Positions 35,171 through 44,588 of a stretch of 64,000 nucleotides of DNA are shown piece after piece. Origin of the DNA: CADCWN01 sp046328475 (GTDB lineage Bacteria > Chloroflexota > Chloroflexia > Thermomicrobiales > CADCWN01); assembly GCA_046328475.1 (NCBI GenBank), contig JAXLWN010000019.1, positions 36,165-100,164 on the forward strand, in the 5' to 3' direction. The notes beneath the pieces were generated by a model that did not search any database, was not told where the DNA came from, and saw only the letters and a program-made list of their open reading frames with translations. The translations under genes and the position numbers were made by a program. Each line of letters starts with the position of its first letter. Positions within the stretch are counted from its first letter, which is position 1.

Positions 35171-35262
35171 CGAAGTACGAAGTACGAACGACGAAGTACG
35201 AAGTAGGCTTCCCAACGGCACAGCCTTCATTCGTACTTCGTACTTCGTCGTTCGTACTTAAC
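35171..35262. repeat. Inverted heptamer-array locus F
   Basis: CGAAGTA/CGAACGA units (35171-35204) and a perfect inverted arm (35229-35260) form a potential stem of about 30 bp around a 24-base centre, GGCTTCCCAACGGCACAGCC plus four bases. The unit is the same as in locus E. Confidence 0.92.
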
Positions 35263-35264
35263 GC

Positions 35265-35561
35265 CTATCCCGCCTGCCGCACCCGTTCGGCGATCCGCCC
35301 CAGCGACGCCGGGATGTCGTTCACTTTCAATGGTCGTACTACAAAGCGCATCAGGTCCGCATACGGATGGAAAATCCCGTGCAGCGCCTCGGCATCGTCG
35401 GTCTCGATCAGCAGGAACCCCTGCCCCGATCCGGCGAAGTCGTACCAGCCGCGCCACAGCTCCGGTCGCAGCGCCTCGGCCCTGAACTGCCGGTCGTGCC
35501 GCGCGCGGACCTGCTCCATCGTCGTACCCGGATGCCAGGTGTACTCGCAGAAGAACAGCAT
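35265..35561 (-). CDS. DUF3303-like small protein
   Basis: 98 residues with a ferredoxin-like alpha/beta pattern: MLFFCEYTWHPGTTMEQVRA, then WYDFAGSGQGFLLIETDDAE and FHPYADLMRFVVRPL. This matches DUF3303/NIPSNAP-like dimeric barrel proteins of unknown role. The ATG at 35561 has AAGGAG 11 bases upstream, better than the upstream in-frame codons. It follows an EthD-like gene on the same strand, so two dimeric-barrel proteins are probably cotranscribed. Confidence 0.82.
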   Translation of the reverse strand: MLFFCEYTWHPGTTMEQVRARHDRQFRAEALRPELWRGWYDFAGSGQGFLLIETDDAEALHGIFHPYADLMRFVVRPLKVNDIPASLGRIAERVRQAG

Positions 35562-35611
35562 CGCCCCCACTCCTTTTCTCATGATGAGCCACATGATGAG
35601 CCACGCGCACC

Positions 35612-35923
35612 TCAGACCTCGCGCTCCTCGAACATCAGCAGCGTCGCGCCACCGGTCGCGAAGTTCGGCAGATCGCTCGCCGCCGCCGCGCCCTCGGCCG
35701 ATCCCATCGCCGCCCCGAGCGCGGGCAGCGAATCGAACGCGAGCGACGCGACGAGGTGATACGGCGCTGCCCCGCCCGGCGCGGCGACCGGGCCGTCGCT
35801 GATAGATAGCGACCGCAGGCCGGGGATCGCCTTCGCGATCGGCGCGTGCGTCTCGCGATAGTAGGTATCGAATGCGGCGCTATCGGTGGGATGGTGATAG
35901 AGCACGAGCAACTTCGCGGCCAT
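35612..35923 (-). CDS. EthD domain protein
   Basis: 103 residues of the EthD dimeric alpha/beta-barrel family: KLLVLYHHPTDSAAFDTYYR, then ETHAPIAKAIPGLRSL. The ATG at 35923 starts the family; GGGGAG precedes it. Members assist degradation of ethers or act as small monooxygenases; this one cannot be assigned. Confidence 0.87.
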   Translation of the reverse strand: MAAKLLVLYHHPTDSAAFDTYYRETHAPIAKAIPGLRSLSISDGPVAAPGGAAPYHLVASLAFDSLPALGAAMGSAEGAAAASDLPNFATGGATLLMFEEREV

Positions 35924-36073
35924 CGCTCCCCTCGCCTTTCTCTCGCCGACTGCCGTGCCAACCACGGCATCTGCCAGCAGCATAGGGCGCGCGGCGATGC
36001 GCCACATCCGTAGAGATGCGGAGATCACCTGCTGATTTTTTCGCGCCGGGCTACGGAGATTGGGAGGGGAGCA

Positions 36074-37156
36074 TCAGCGCACGAGGCGGATGCGCGGCGT
36101 TGCCTCCCCGTTGGCGGCAGCGCCACGCAGGCCGCGATCGCTGGCCCAGGTGGCGATCTGCGCGCGGGTCGCGAGTTCGAGCTTGCCGAGCAGATTGCTG
36201 ACGTGGGTGTGGATCGTGCGCTCGCCGATCGAGAGCGCATCCGCGATCTGGCGGTTCGTCATCCCGCATGCCACCAGCGCCGCCACCTCGCGCTCGCGCC
36301 GCGTCAGCCCATCGGTCGGCACAGTGGGGAGCGCCACCGGTTCGGCCAGGAAGCGATCGACCGCGTCGGTAATCGAGCGCGAGTCGCCGAAGTAGGGGAT
36401 GTGCAGATCGCCGTCCAGCAGTTCGAGGCGAGCGTTCGGCAGCCGCGCGGCGACATACTCCGCGCGTGCGACCCCGTTCGGCTCGTCGCGGCGCTGCAAG
36501 ATCAGCGTCGGCTGCCGGATCGACGGCAGGAGCGCGCGAACATCGGTGTTGTACCAGGCCCGTCGCGCCGCCACCGCGCCCTGCGGCGTGATCCCGGCGC
36601 GCTGGTAGGCGGTGAACCACTCGGTCAGCCCGCTGTCGCCCTCGGGCAAATATTGCAGCGCCAGGAAGCGCGAGCCCATGCCCCACTCGCTCCCGACGAT
36701 CGTCAGGGTCGCCTCGGCCCGCGCCGGGTCGGCACCAAACGGGTAGTCGGGAGCCCGGAGTCCGCACACACCCGAACTGTAGACGATCAGGTGCGAGACG
36801 CGCTCCGGGTAGCGCGCCGCGAAGGCGATGCTGATCGGCCCACCCTCCGACCAGCCCATCAGCGCGGCGCGCTGGACGCCCGCCGCGTCCATGACGGCGG
36901 CGAGATCTTCCACGCGCGTATCGATCGTGAAGGCTTCGGGGGCGGTCGTGCGCTCGGAGAGCCCCGTCCCGCGCTTGTCGTAGTGGACCACGCGCCGGTG
37001 CCGAGCGAGGCCATCATAGAACTCGCGCACAAACGGCGTGTCGCGATCCAGCTGCAGGTGACTTACCCAGCCGGGGACCGCCACCAGCGGCGGCTCCCCC
37101 TCGCCGAGGATTTCGTACGCCAGCGTGGCAGCCCCCGTTGTGAAGCGGATCGCCAT
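36074..37156 (-). CDS. Alpha/beta hydrolase fused to a LuxR-type DNA-binding domain
   Basis: 360 residues. Residues 1-270 are an alpha/beta hydrolase (VAVPGWVSHLQLDRD oxyanion region, VVHYDKRGTGLSERT, nucleophile elbow MGWSEGGPISIAFAARYPER, C-terminal GDLHIPYFGDS with the His). Residues 285-345 are a LuxR helix-turn-helix (LTRREREVAALVACGMTNRQ, then SIGERTIHTHVSNLLGKL). Such fusions are thought to be ligand-sensing transcription factors. ATG 37156 is the first codon fitting the hydrolase fold. Confidence 0.9.
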   Translation of the reverse strand: MAIRFTTGAATLAYEILGEGEPPLVAVPGWVSHLQLDRDTPFVREFYDGLARHRRVVHYDKRGTGLSERTTAPEAFTIDTRVEDLAAVMDAAGVQRAALMGWSEGGPISIAFAARYPERVSHLIVYSSGVCGLRAPDYPFGADPARAEATLTIVGSEWGMGSRFLALQYLPEGDSGLTEWFTAYQRAGITPQGAVAARRAWYNTDVRALLPSIRQPTLILQRRDEPNGVARAEYVAARLPNARLELLDGDLHIPYFGDSRSITDAVDRFLAEPVALPTVPTDGLTRREREVAALVACGMTNRQIADALSIGERTIHTHVSNLLGKLELATRAQIATWASDRGLRGAAANGEATPRIRLVR

Positions 37157-37251
37157 GCTCACCCACCACCTGCGCCAGGACAAACCGGCAGGGCGTTCGC
37201 TTAGATGTCGTGCGAGGAGTATACCACTGTTCCTGCACGCGCCATCGCCCG

Positions 37252-38322
37252 CTAGGCGCGCGGCGGCGCGGTCGAATCGCGCACGATCAGCTCGGGCTGG
37301 AGCAAGAGATCGTCGTCGGGCGGCGAGGTCCCGCGCCCCTCCAGGAGATCGATCAACACCTCGGTGGCCCGGCGACCCAGCTCGGCCAGCGGCTGCCGCA
37401 CCGTCGTCAGCGGCGGTGCCAGGTACTGCGCCACGCCGATATCGCCGAACCCGACGATCGAGAGGTCGCCCGGCACGCGCAAGCCCCACTGCCACGCCGC
37501 GTGCAGCGCCCCGATCGCCAACTGATCGTTCGCGGCGAGAATCGCCGTCGGCGGCTGCCTCGCGGCGAGGAGCGCGGCGGTCGCGACCTTGCCATCCTCG
37601 TAATAGCTCGCCTCGGTCGCGCCGACCGCGCCCGGTGCCGTCGGCAAACCAGCCTCGCGCACGAATGCATCGAACGTCTCCCGGAGATGGCGCATCCGCA
37701 GGTGGCGCTCGTCGTAGATCATCCCGAGTCGGCGGTGGCCGAGGTCGTGGAGGTGCCTCAGGGCAGCCAGGGCACCGGCGCGGACGTCCACATCGACCGC
37801 GAACGACGGCAGGTCGGGGTTGTTGGGGATGGCGGTGACGAGGCCGCGATGCTGCGCCGCGACGCCGGGGAAGGGCACATAGCCGAGCAGTTGGAAGCCG
37901 AGCAGCAGCGCGCCATCCACGAAGCGCAGGCCTGCCGCCTCGTCGCCGGTCGGCTGCCCCTCGGTGGAGAGCCCCATGCCGCTCATCATCAGGATGGTGC
38001 GGTAGCCGCGCTCGCGGGCGACCGCATCCATCGCCTGCACGACCTCGCCGGTGACCGGATCGGCGATGGTCGTGACCAGCAGCCCCAGCGTCTGGCTGCG
38101 GCCGGTCCGCAGGGTGCGCGCGAAGGGATTCGGCCGGTAGTCGAGCTCGGCGCTCGCCGCCTGCACCCGCTGCCGCGTCTCCTCGCCGATCGCAATCGCG
38201 CTCGGGCGACCGCCCAGCACGACCGACGCGGTCGTCACCGAGACCCCGGCCTTGCGCGCGACATCGCCGATCGTCGCACGCGAACGGCGCTGTCCCGATG
38301 CCGGATCGCCCGAGCGCGGCAT
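37252..38322 (-). CDS. LacI-family transcriptional regulator
   Basis: 356 residues. The N-terminal helix-turn-helix (ATIGDVARKAGVSVTTASVV) and hinge (RPNPFARTLRTGRSQTLGLL) precede a periplasmic-binding-protein-like sensor domain (PPTAILAANDQLAIGALHAA, PGDLSIVGFGDIGVAQYLAP). The ATG at 38322 follows GGGGGAG. It is divergent from an aldo/keto reductase whose promoter holds a LacI-type operator (38426-38437), so it probably represses that gene and itself. The effector is unknown. Confidence 0.93.
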   Translation of the reverse strand: MPRSGDPASGQRRSRATIGDVARKAGVSVTTASVVLGGRPSAIAIGEETRQRVQAASAELDYRPNPFARTLRTGRSQTLGLLVTTIADPVTGEVVQAMDAVARERGYRTILMMSGMGLSTEGQPTGDEAAGLRFVDGALLLGFQLLGYVPFPGVAAQHRGLVTAIPNNPDLPSFAVDVDVRAGALAALRHLHDLGHRRLGMIYDERHLRMRHLRETFDAFVREAGLPTAPGAVGATEASYYEDGKVATAALLAARQPPTAILAANDQLAIGALHAAWQWGLRVPGDLSIVGFGDIGVAQYLAPPLTTVRQPLAELGRRATEVLIDLLEGRGTSPPDDDLLLQPELIVRDSTAPPRA

Positions 38323-38393
38323 AGCTCCCCCATTCCGGCACGTCCGCGTCAAGGCGGGCAGTATAGCAGCGAGCGCGTGGCCCAACCCGCCGC

Positions 38394-38437
38394 TTGACAC
38401 CGGTCGCACGCGGCTTTACGATGACTGAAACGTTACA
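38394..38437 (+). promoter_or_regulatory. Promoter with LacI-type operator
   Basis: TTGACA (38394-38399), 17 bases, TACGAT (38417-38422). Immediately downstream, over the expected start of transcription, lies TGAAACGTTACA (38426-38437), one mismatch from a perfect palindrome centred on CG, as in LacI-family operators. It precedes the aldo/keto reductase gene by about 60 bases. Confidence 0.75.
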
Positions 38438-38499
38438 TGTACAACGATATTTCTGCAAACCAGCGTTCATAGCGCTCAGACCAGACGAAGGAGCACGCC

Positions 38500-39519
38500 A
38501 TGCGCTACAAACTCCTCGGCCCGAGCGGCCTGCGCGTCGCCGAAGTCGCCCTCGGCACGATGACGTTCGGCGACACCATCCCCTGGGGTGCCCCGCGCGA
38601 CGAATGCCGCCGCATCTTCGACGCCTACGTGGAGGCGGGCGGCAACTTCATCGACACCGCCATCAACTACACCGGCGGGATGAGCGAGCAACTGGTCGGT
38701 GAATTCATCGCCGGGCAGCGCGATTGCTTCGTCGTCGCCACCAAATACACGATGCACCCGCCGACCGGCGACCCGAACGTCGCCGGGAACCACCGCAAGA
38801 ACCTCGTCCGCGCGCTCGAAAGCAGCCTGCGCCGTCTCGGCACCGACTACATCGACCTCTACTGGGTCCACGCCTGGGACGGCATCACCCCGGTGGAGGA
38901 GATGATGCGCGCCCTCGACGACCAGGTGCGCGCGGGCAAGATCCTCTACCTCGGCATTTCCAACGCCCCCGCCTGGGTCGTCGCGCAAGCCAATACACTC
39001 GCCGCGCTGCGCGGCTGGACGCCGTTCACCGGCCTGCAAATCTCCTACAGCCTGATCGAGCGCAGCGCCGAGCGCGATCTGCTGCCGATGGCCCGCGCCT
39101 TCGGCCTCGGCGTCACCGCCTGGGCACCGCTCGGCAGCGGACTGCTCACCGGCAAGTACAACCGCGTCGACCCGGCCGAAGCGCGCCGCCTCGACACCTC
39201 CACCGCCGTCACCGTGGACGACCAGAAGCTCGCCGTCGCCGCAGCGGTCTGGGAGGTGGCGCAGGAACTCGACCGCTCCCCGGCGCAGGTCGCGCTGGCC
39301 TGGGTGCGGCAGCGCGGCGCGATCCCGCTGCTGGGGGCGCGCACCCTGGCGCAGTTCGCGGAGAACCTCGCCTGCCTCGGCCTCACCCTGGACGCCGACC
39401 AACTCGCGCGCCTCGAAGCGGCCAGCGCGATCGACCTCGGCTACCCGCACGATTTCCTGGCGCGCGACAATATCCGCACCTCGGTCACCGCCGGGATGCA
39501 GCAGTTGCTCGATATCTGA
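38500..39519 (+). CDS. Aldo/keto reductase
   Basis: NADPH-dependent oxidoreductase of the AKR superfamily, 339 residues, (beta/alpha)8 barrel. MRYKLLGPSGLRVAEVALGT opens the family; the catalytic tetrad is visible as Asp and Tyr in FIDTAINYTGG, Lys in VVATKYTM and His in YWVHAWDG. SPAQVALAWVRQRGAIPLLG binds the cofactor phosphate. The ATG follows GAAGGAG. Likely regulated by the divergent LacI protein. Confidence 0.94.
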   Translation: MRYKLLGPSGLRVAEVALGTMTFGDTIPWGAPRDECRRIFDAYVEAGGNFIDTAINYTGGMSEQLVGEFIAGQRDCFVVATKYTMHPPTGDPNVAGNHRKNLVRALESSLRRLGTDYIDLYWVHAWDGITPVEEMMRALDDQVRAGKILYLGISNAPAWVVAQANTLAALRGWTPFTGLQISYSLIERSAERDLLPMARAFGLGVTAWAPLGSGLLTGKYNRVDPAEARRLDTSTAVTVDDQKLAVAAAVWEVAQELDRSPAQVALAWVRQRGAIPLLGARTLAQFAENLACLGLTLDADQLARLEAASAIDLGYPHDFLARDNIRTSVTAGMQQLLDI

Positions 39520-39557
39520 GAAAAACATCATGGAGGGGTGCGCGACGCGCGGCGGGC

Positions 39558-40787
39558 TCAGGCCGCCGCGCGTGCCGCGCGCTCCTGCGGCGTCGGGCGC
39601 AGCACCAGCGAGAGCACGATGCCGCCGAGCAGCGTCGAGGCGACCAGGATGACGAGCGGCCACTGGTAGCCGCCGCGCACGATCAGTTGGCCGCTGATCA
39701 CGCTGCTGAAGGCCCAGGCGAGGTTCCAGGCGGCGGTGCGCAGCCCGAAGGCCCCGGCGCGGGCGCGCGGGTGGACCCGGTCGTTGAGGATCGACGCCTC
39801 GATCGGCCAGGTCATGCCCGCGCCGATGTTGCGCGTGGCGTAGGTGACCACCACCAGCGGGATCGAGGGGAAGAAGATCAGGGCGATCGCGGGCACGATC
39901 GGGGCCATGCGCATCAGCACCGACAGCCGTTCGCGCCCGATGAAGCGGGCCAGCGTCGGGGCCAGCAGGCCCAGCACCGCGCCTGTCGCGCCGACCGCCG
40001 ACAGGAACCCGCCGATCGCGCCGGGCGGCGAACCAAGTTTCGCCAGGTAGACATTGACGAACGGCAGGAACGCGCCCGCGCCGAGGCTGATCAGCGCCGT
40101 GGCGGCGGCATATTGCCGCACCAGGCGGCGCACGCGCGAGCGCAGTTCGTCGTCCTGGCTCGTGCCGATGGCCGCGCTATAGGTCTGCGGGATCGGGCTC
40201 GCGCCGCCACTCAACCGCAGCAGCGGCACCACGCCAAAGATCCCGATCGACACCGCCGCGATCAGCGCCGTGCGGTCGCGCGCGACGAGTTCGAGCCCCG
40301 TCCGCCCCAGGAGTCCGGGCAAAAAGCCGCCCACCAGCGTGCCGACCGTCGTGGAGAGCGTCGCAATCGCCGAGATCAGCGCCGCCGCCGTCGAGCGTTC
40401 CTCCGAGGTGACATACTCGGCCAGCAGCGGCATCTGAAGCGACTGCGTCATCGCGTAGCCGAAGCCGGTTGTGACCGAGAACATGATCAGCAGCGGCTCC
40501 GCCGTGGAGAGCGCCTGCCCGAGCAGCGATAGGCTGGCGAGCAGGAAGCCGCCCGTCAGCATCGGGCGCAATCCCCAGCGCCGCACCAACTGCCCCGCGA
40601 CCAGCGCCGCGAACGAGAGCGAGAGCGTGTTGATCCCGGCGAGCAGCCCGATCAGGTCCTCCCGACGACCGAGCGCCAGCAGGGAGAGGTTAAAGAGGAG
40701 GCCGAACGTGCCAGCCTGCAACGCGCCGAGCAGCTGGTACGTGACGATCAGCCGCAGCCCCCGGTTGCGCCGGATCAGCCCCCACAT
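39558..40787 (-). CDS. MFS transporter
   Basis: Major facilitator with about 12 membrane helices, 409 residues. The loop 2-3 motif appears as GQLVRRWGLRPML and the matching half-repeat as PTLARFIGRERLSVLMRM. Six plus six helices are separated by a soluble loop (about 185-215). Substrate unknown; probably drug or sugar export. It is convergent with the aldo/keto reductase and its start abuts a heptamer array. Confidence 0.9.
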   Translation of the reverse strand: MWGLIRRNRGLRLIVTYQLLGALQAGTFGLLFNLSLLALGRREDLIGLLAGINTLSLSFAALVAGQLVRRWGLRPMLTGGFLLASLSLLGQALSTAEPLLIMFSVTTGFGYAMTQSLQMPLLAEYVTSEERSTAAALISAIATLSTTVGTLVGGFLPGLLGRTGLELVARDRTALIAAVSIGIFGVVPLLRLSGGASPIPQTYSAAIGTSQDDELRSRVRRLVRQYAAATALISLGAGAFLPFVNVYLAKLGSPPGAIGGFLSAVGATGAVLGLLAPTLARFIGRERLSVLMRMAPIVPAIALIFFPSIPLVVVTYATRNIGAGMTWPIEASILNDRVHPRARAGAFGLRTAAWNLAWAFSSVISGQLIVRGGYQWPLVILVASTLLGGIVLSLVLRPTPQERAARAAA

Positions 40788-40801
40788 GCGGCGTTCTCCG
40801 A

Positions 40802-40987
40802 GTAGTCGTGAGTCGTGAGTCGTGAGTCGTGCGATGGGGCGCCGCGCGCCGCTGCGGGATACTTACATGAGATCGACCGCAGGTCAATGTTGCCCCACTT
40901 CCTGAGCATGCAGGAGAACAGTGCGATAAGATGCACCCACCGTGGTGAGCAAACCACTCACGACTCACGACTCACGACTCACGACTG
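40802..40987. repeat. Inverted heptamer-array block between divergent genes
   Basis: GTCGTGA units (40803-40832) and an inverted array of TCACGAC units (40958-40986) border about 125 bases of unrecognised sequence. The right arm ends in CTGGAG, the Shine-Dalgarno of the M81 gene; the left arm ends next to the MFS start. Promoters for both genes must lie between the arms. Confidence 0.88.
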
Positions 40988-40996
40988 GAGACACCC

Positions 40997-42490
40997 ATGC
41001 GCCTCGCGCTCCTCGGCTACTACCACGAGACCAACACCTTCTCCTCGCGGCCGACCGACTACGCCGCCTTCGAGATCCAGCGCGGCGACGAGATCGTGCA
41101 CGATCACGAGAATGCGACCTCGTCGCTGGCGGGCTTCCTCTCCCTGCGCGACCTGCCGGATGTGGAGGTTGTGCCGCTGATGTTCGCCAACACCGGCCCG
41201 CTGGGGCTGATCACCGCCGACGCCTTCGAGCGCATCGCCGCCGAGGAGATGCAACTGCTGCGCGACAACGGCCCCTGGGACGGCGTCCTGCTGGTGCTGC
41301 ACGGCGCGGCGGTCGCGGCCAACTACCACGACGCCGACGGCGAGTTCGCGGCGCGGGTGCGCGCGGTCGTCGGCCCGGACGTGCCGGTCGGCTGCGCGAT
41401 GGACCAGCACGCCAACCTGACCGAGAAACTGGTCGCGGCCACCAACGTCACGGTCCTCTTCCGCACCAACCCGCACCTCGATGCCCTGCCCCGCGCCCGC
41501 GAGTGCGGCGAGATCGTCGTGCGCGCGGTGCGCGGCGAGGTCCACCCGGTGCAGGCGATCGAGACGCCGCCCCTGGTGATCAACATCGTCAAGCAGTTCA
41601 CCTCCGAAGAGCCGATGAAAAGCCTGATGGCCGATTGCGACACCGTCATGGCGCGGCCGGGGATGCTGACGGCCTCGGTGGTGGAGGGCTATCCCTACGC
41701 CGACGTGCCCGAGATGGGCATGTCCTTCGTCGCGGTCCACGACGGCGACCCGGCGGCGGCGCGCGACGCGGCCCGCTGGCTCGCGCGCCGCGCCTGGGAC
41801 CGCCGCGCCGAGTTCGTCGGCGACACCCCCTCGCCGGAAGAGGCGCTGAAGCTGGCGCTCGCCGAGACCGAGCACGCCACCGGCGAGGCGAAGCCGGTCG
41901 TGCTGATGGACGTGGGGGACAACATCGGCGGCGGCAGCTCGGCCGACTCGACGATCATGCTGGCGGCGGCGCAGCGACTCGGCGTCCGCTCCTACCTCCA
42001 GACCCTCTTCGACCCCGAGGCGGTCTCCGCCTGCGTCGAGGCGGGCGTCGGCTCGACCGTGACGCTGGAGGTCGGCGCGAAGACCGACGACCTCCACGGC
42101 AAGCCCGTGACCGTCACCGGCCGCGTGCGCATCATCTCCGACGGCAAGTTCGAGGACCATCGCCCGACGCACGGCGGCTGGCGCTTCTTCGACGGCGGCA
42201 CCACCGTCGCCCTGGAGACGACCGACGACCACACGCTCGTGCTGACCAGCAAGCGGATCGGCAACACCAGCATCGAGCAGATGTACTCGCTCGGCATCTA
42301 CCCCGAGCGGAAGCGGATCGTCGTCGCCAAGGGGGTCCACTCCCCCCGCCCGGCCTACATGCCGATCGCCTCGCTGGTGATCATGGTCAACTCCCCCGGC
42401 GCGACCAGTTCCGACCTCTCCAGTTTCAACTACCAGCACCGCCGCAAGCCGCTCTACCCGTTCGAGGAATACGCCGAGTATCCCGAATAA
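40997..42490 (+). CDS. M81 family metallopeptidase (MlrC-like)
   Basis: 497 residues; family named after microcystinase MlrC, a zinc enzyme opening linearised cyclic peptides. MRLALLGYYHETNTFSSRPT has the H-E-T-N metal motif; VPVGCAMDQHANLTEKLV and VLFRTNPHLDALPRA contain further His/Asp ligands; the C-terminal domain starts near VVLMDVGDNIGGGSSADST. The start ATG follows TGGAG at the end of a heptamer array. The physiological substrate is unknown. Confidence 0.9.
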   Translation: MRLALLGYYHETNTFSSRPTDYAAFEIQRGDEIVHDHENATSSLAGFLSLRDLPDVEVVPLMFANTGPLGLITADAFERIAAEEMQLLRDNGPWDGVLLVLHGAAVAANYHDADGEFAARVRAVVGPDVPVGCAMDQHANLTEKLVAATNVTVLFRTNPHLDALPRARECGEIVVRAVRGEVHPVQAIETPPLVINIVKQFTSEEPMKSLMADCDTVMARPGMLTASVVEGYPYADVPEMGMSFVAVHDGDPAAARDAARWLARRAWDRRAEFVGDTPSPEEALKLALAETEHATGEAKPVVLMDVGDNIGGGSSADSTIMLAAAQRLGVRSYLQTLFDPEAVSACVEAGVGSTVTLEVGAKTDDLHGKPVTVTGRVRIISDGKFEDHRPTHGGWRFFDGGTTVALETTDDHTLVLTSKRIGNTSIEQMYSLGIYPERKRIVVAKGVHSPRPAYMPIASLVIMVNSPGATSSDLSSFNYQHRRKPLYPFEEYAEYPE

Positions 42491-42508
42491 CGAGAGCGGA
42501 GTGGACTT

Positions 42509-42592
42509 CGTAGGGGCGCTTCGTGAAGCGCCCGGCGTCCCTGGCTAGCGGTCGCCTCGGAGACCAGGGCGGTTCACGAACCGCCCCTACGA
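42509..42592. repeat. Bidirectional palindromic element between convergent genes
   Basis: GTAGGGGCGCTTCGTGAAGC (42510-42529) and GGTTCACGAACCGCCCCTAC (42571-42590) are each palindromic and also complementary to each other. It lies between the M81 and EamA genes and could terminate both transcripts. A similar GTAGGGGCG start occurs at 61384. Confidence 0.8.
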
Positions 42593-42602
42593 GAAATGGG
42601 CT

Positions 42603-43557
42603 TCACTCCACCACACCACTCCCCGCCACACTCGCCGCTTCCTGCTGCCGCGCGGTCTCCCGGCGCGGCAGCGCCGTGTTGATCACCGCCACGCCGACCA
42701 AAACCACCGCCGCCGCGACGATCATCGGCAGCGTGATCGTCTCGTCCGCCAGCAGCCAGCCCGCGATGACCGCGACGACCGGGTTGACATAGAAATTGGT
42801 ACCCGCCTTGGCCGGATCGACGTTCTTCATCAACCACAAAAAAGCGGTGTAGCCGAGGATCGAGCCGAAGACCGCCAGATAGGCCAGCGCGAGCACCGCC
42901 CGCAGCGGAATCGCCCCGAAATCGACGCGCCCCGGTTCGCCGAGCACCGCGCTGATCAGCAGCAGCAGCACCCCGCCCGCCAGCATCTCGCTCGCCGTGC
43001 CGATCGCGGTATCCTTTGGCATCGGGGCACGCCGCGAATAGACGCTCCCGGCGGCGAAGATGAACGCGCCGATCAGCGCTCCCCATCCCCACCAGATCGT
43101 AGTCGCCCGTCTCGGAGACGAGCGCGGGCGCGAAGAGGCCCGCCGCCCCGGCAAAGCCGAGCCCCAGGCCGACAAAGGTCTGCGCGCCGGGGCGCTTCCC
43201 GCCAGCCACCAGCCAGCCGAGCAATGTGATCCAGACCGGGATGGTCGTCACCATCAACGCGGCCAGTCCCGAGGGATGCGCGTCTCGGAGTAGGTGAGCA
43301 GGCCGATGCCGCCCGCCAGCATCAGCCCGCCCGCGATCGCCGCCGAGCGCCAGTGGATCAGGCTGGGGAAGCGCCCACCACGCGCCAGCAGGATCGGCAG
43401 CATCACGCCCCGGCCAGGAAAAGCGCAGGCCCGCCGTCATGAACGGCGGGATCGTCTCGACGGCGATGCGGATCGCCAGAAATGTCGTCCCCCAGACGAT
43501 GTAGATGACCGCAAACGCCGCCACGACCTTGACCTTGAACTGCGTTGCTTCCGACAT
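42603..43557 (-). CDS. EamA/DMT-family transporter, frame-disrupted
   Basis: Drug/metabolite transporter, about 310 residues with ten membrane helices. It starts MSEATQFKVKVVAAFAVIYI (ATG 43557) and includes the EamA signature VWGTTFLAIRIAVETIPPFM. Frames change near 43405, 43270 and 43100: VTTIPVWITLLGWLVAGGKR and ALIGAFIFAAGSVYSRRAPM lie in different frames. The second repeat ends with LMKNVDPAKAGTNFYVNPVV. All helices are accounted for, so sequence errors are more likely than decay. Confidence 0.8.
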
Positions 43558-43666
43558 ACTCGGCCCCCTTCCCGCCGCTGCGCTGCGACGCACCCGTCGT
43601 TTTCCATCGTAGGTGGCGAGGGCGGTGTGGTCTTGTATGTTCTTGCGGTGGGGCTATACTGGATCG

Positions 43667-44531
43667 ATGGACACCCACGAGCGCCAGTCCCCGGCCGACC
43701 GCCAGGACACCGCCCAGCTCTGGCAAGCCGATGCCTTCGGCGGCCTCGAATTGCTGCGCGCCAGCTTCGTCGAATTCAGCTTCGCGCCGCACGCCCACGA
43801 AGAATTCATGATCGCCGTGACCGAGGGTGGCCCGGCGCAACCCCGCTTCTGGGGCGCGGTGCAGCGGATCGAGGCGGGCGATCTCTTCGTGCTCAATCCG
43901 GGGGAGGTCCACGGCGGCGGCCCGGTCACCGGTTCGACCTGGCGCTACCGCTCCTTCTACCCACCCGCCGCCCTGATGCGCCGCGCCGCCCAGGAACTCG
44001 CCGGGCACGACCGGGGGCTGCCGCAGTTCGCCGAGAGGCTGGTCAAGGACCCGCTGACCACGGCCTTGCTCCAGCGCGCCCACCTGGCGCTGGGGCGCTA
44101 CCTCGTCGCTGGCCTACGAGTCCTACCTGATGGAGGCGCTCGTCGGCCTCGTCGCGCGCCACGCGGTGGACAAAGTCGCGGCACACCGCATCGGCCACGA
44201 GCACCGGGCGGTACGACTGGCCAAGGACTATCTGGAGACGATCCCCGGCGAGAATGTCTCGCTCGACACCCTCGCGCACGCGGCGGGCATCGGCCCCTAC
44301 CACCTCTGCCGCGTCTTCCGCCAGGAGACCGGCCTCGCCCCGCACGCCTACCAGGTCCAGGTGCGCGTGCGTCTCGCCAAGACCCTCCTCGCGCAAGGGC
44401 TCCCCATCTCGCAAGCCGCCGCCGAAGCTGGCTTCACCGACCAGGCCCACTTCACGCGCCACTTCAAGCGCATGTTCGGCGTGACGCCCGGGCGCTACCT
44501 CGGGAGCTCCCTGCCTCACGCTTCACAATGA
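43667..44531 (+). CDS. AraC-family transcriptional regulator, one frame break
   Basis: About 287 residues. The N-terminal cupin (FAPHAHEEFMIAVTEGG, DLFVLNPGEVHGG) is joined to two C-terminal helix-turn-helix motifs (VSLDTLAHAAGIGPYHLCRV; ISQAAAEAGFTDQAHFTRHF, FGVTPGRYL). The frame breaks near 44110 between LALGRYLVA and YESYLMEALVGLV. It is divergent from the EamA transporter, as is usual for AraC-type regulators of DMT exporters, so it may control that gene. Confidence 0.85.
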
Positions 44532-44588
44532 GCACCTATACTCCGCGCCGAGGCGAAGCCACACCGATAAGCAGGAGGAGATGCGGAC

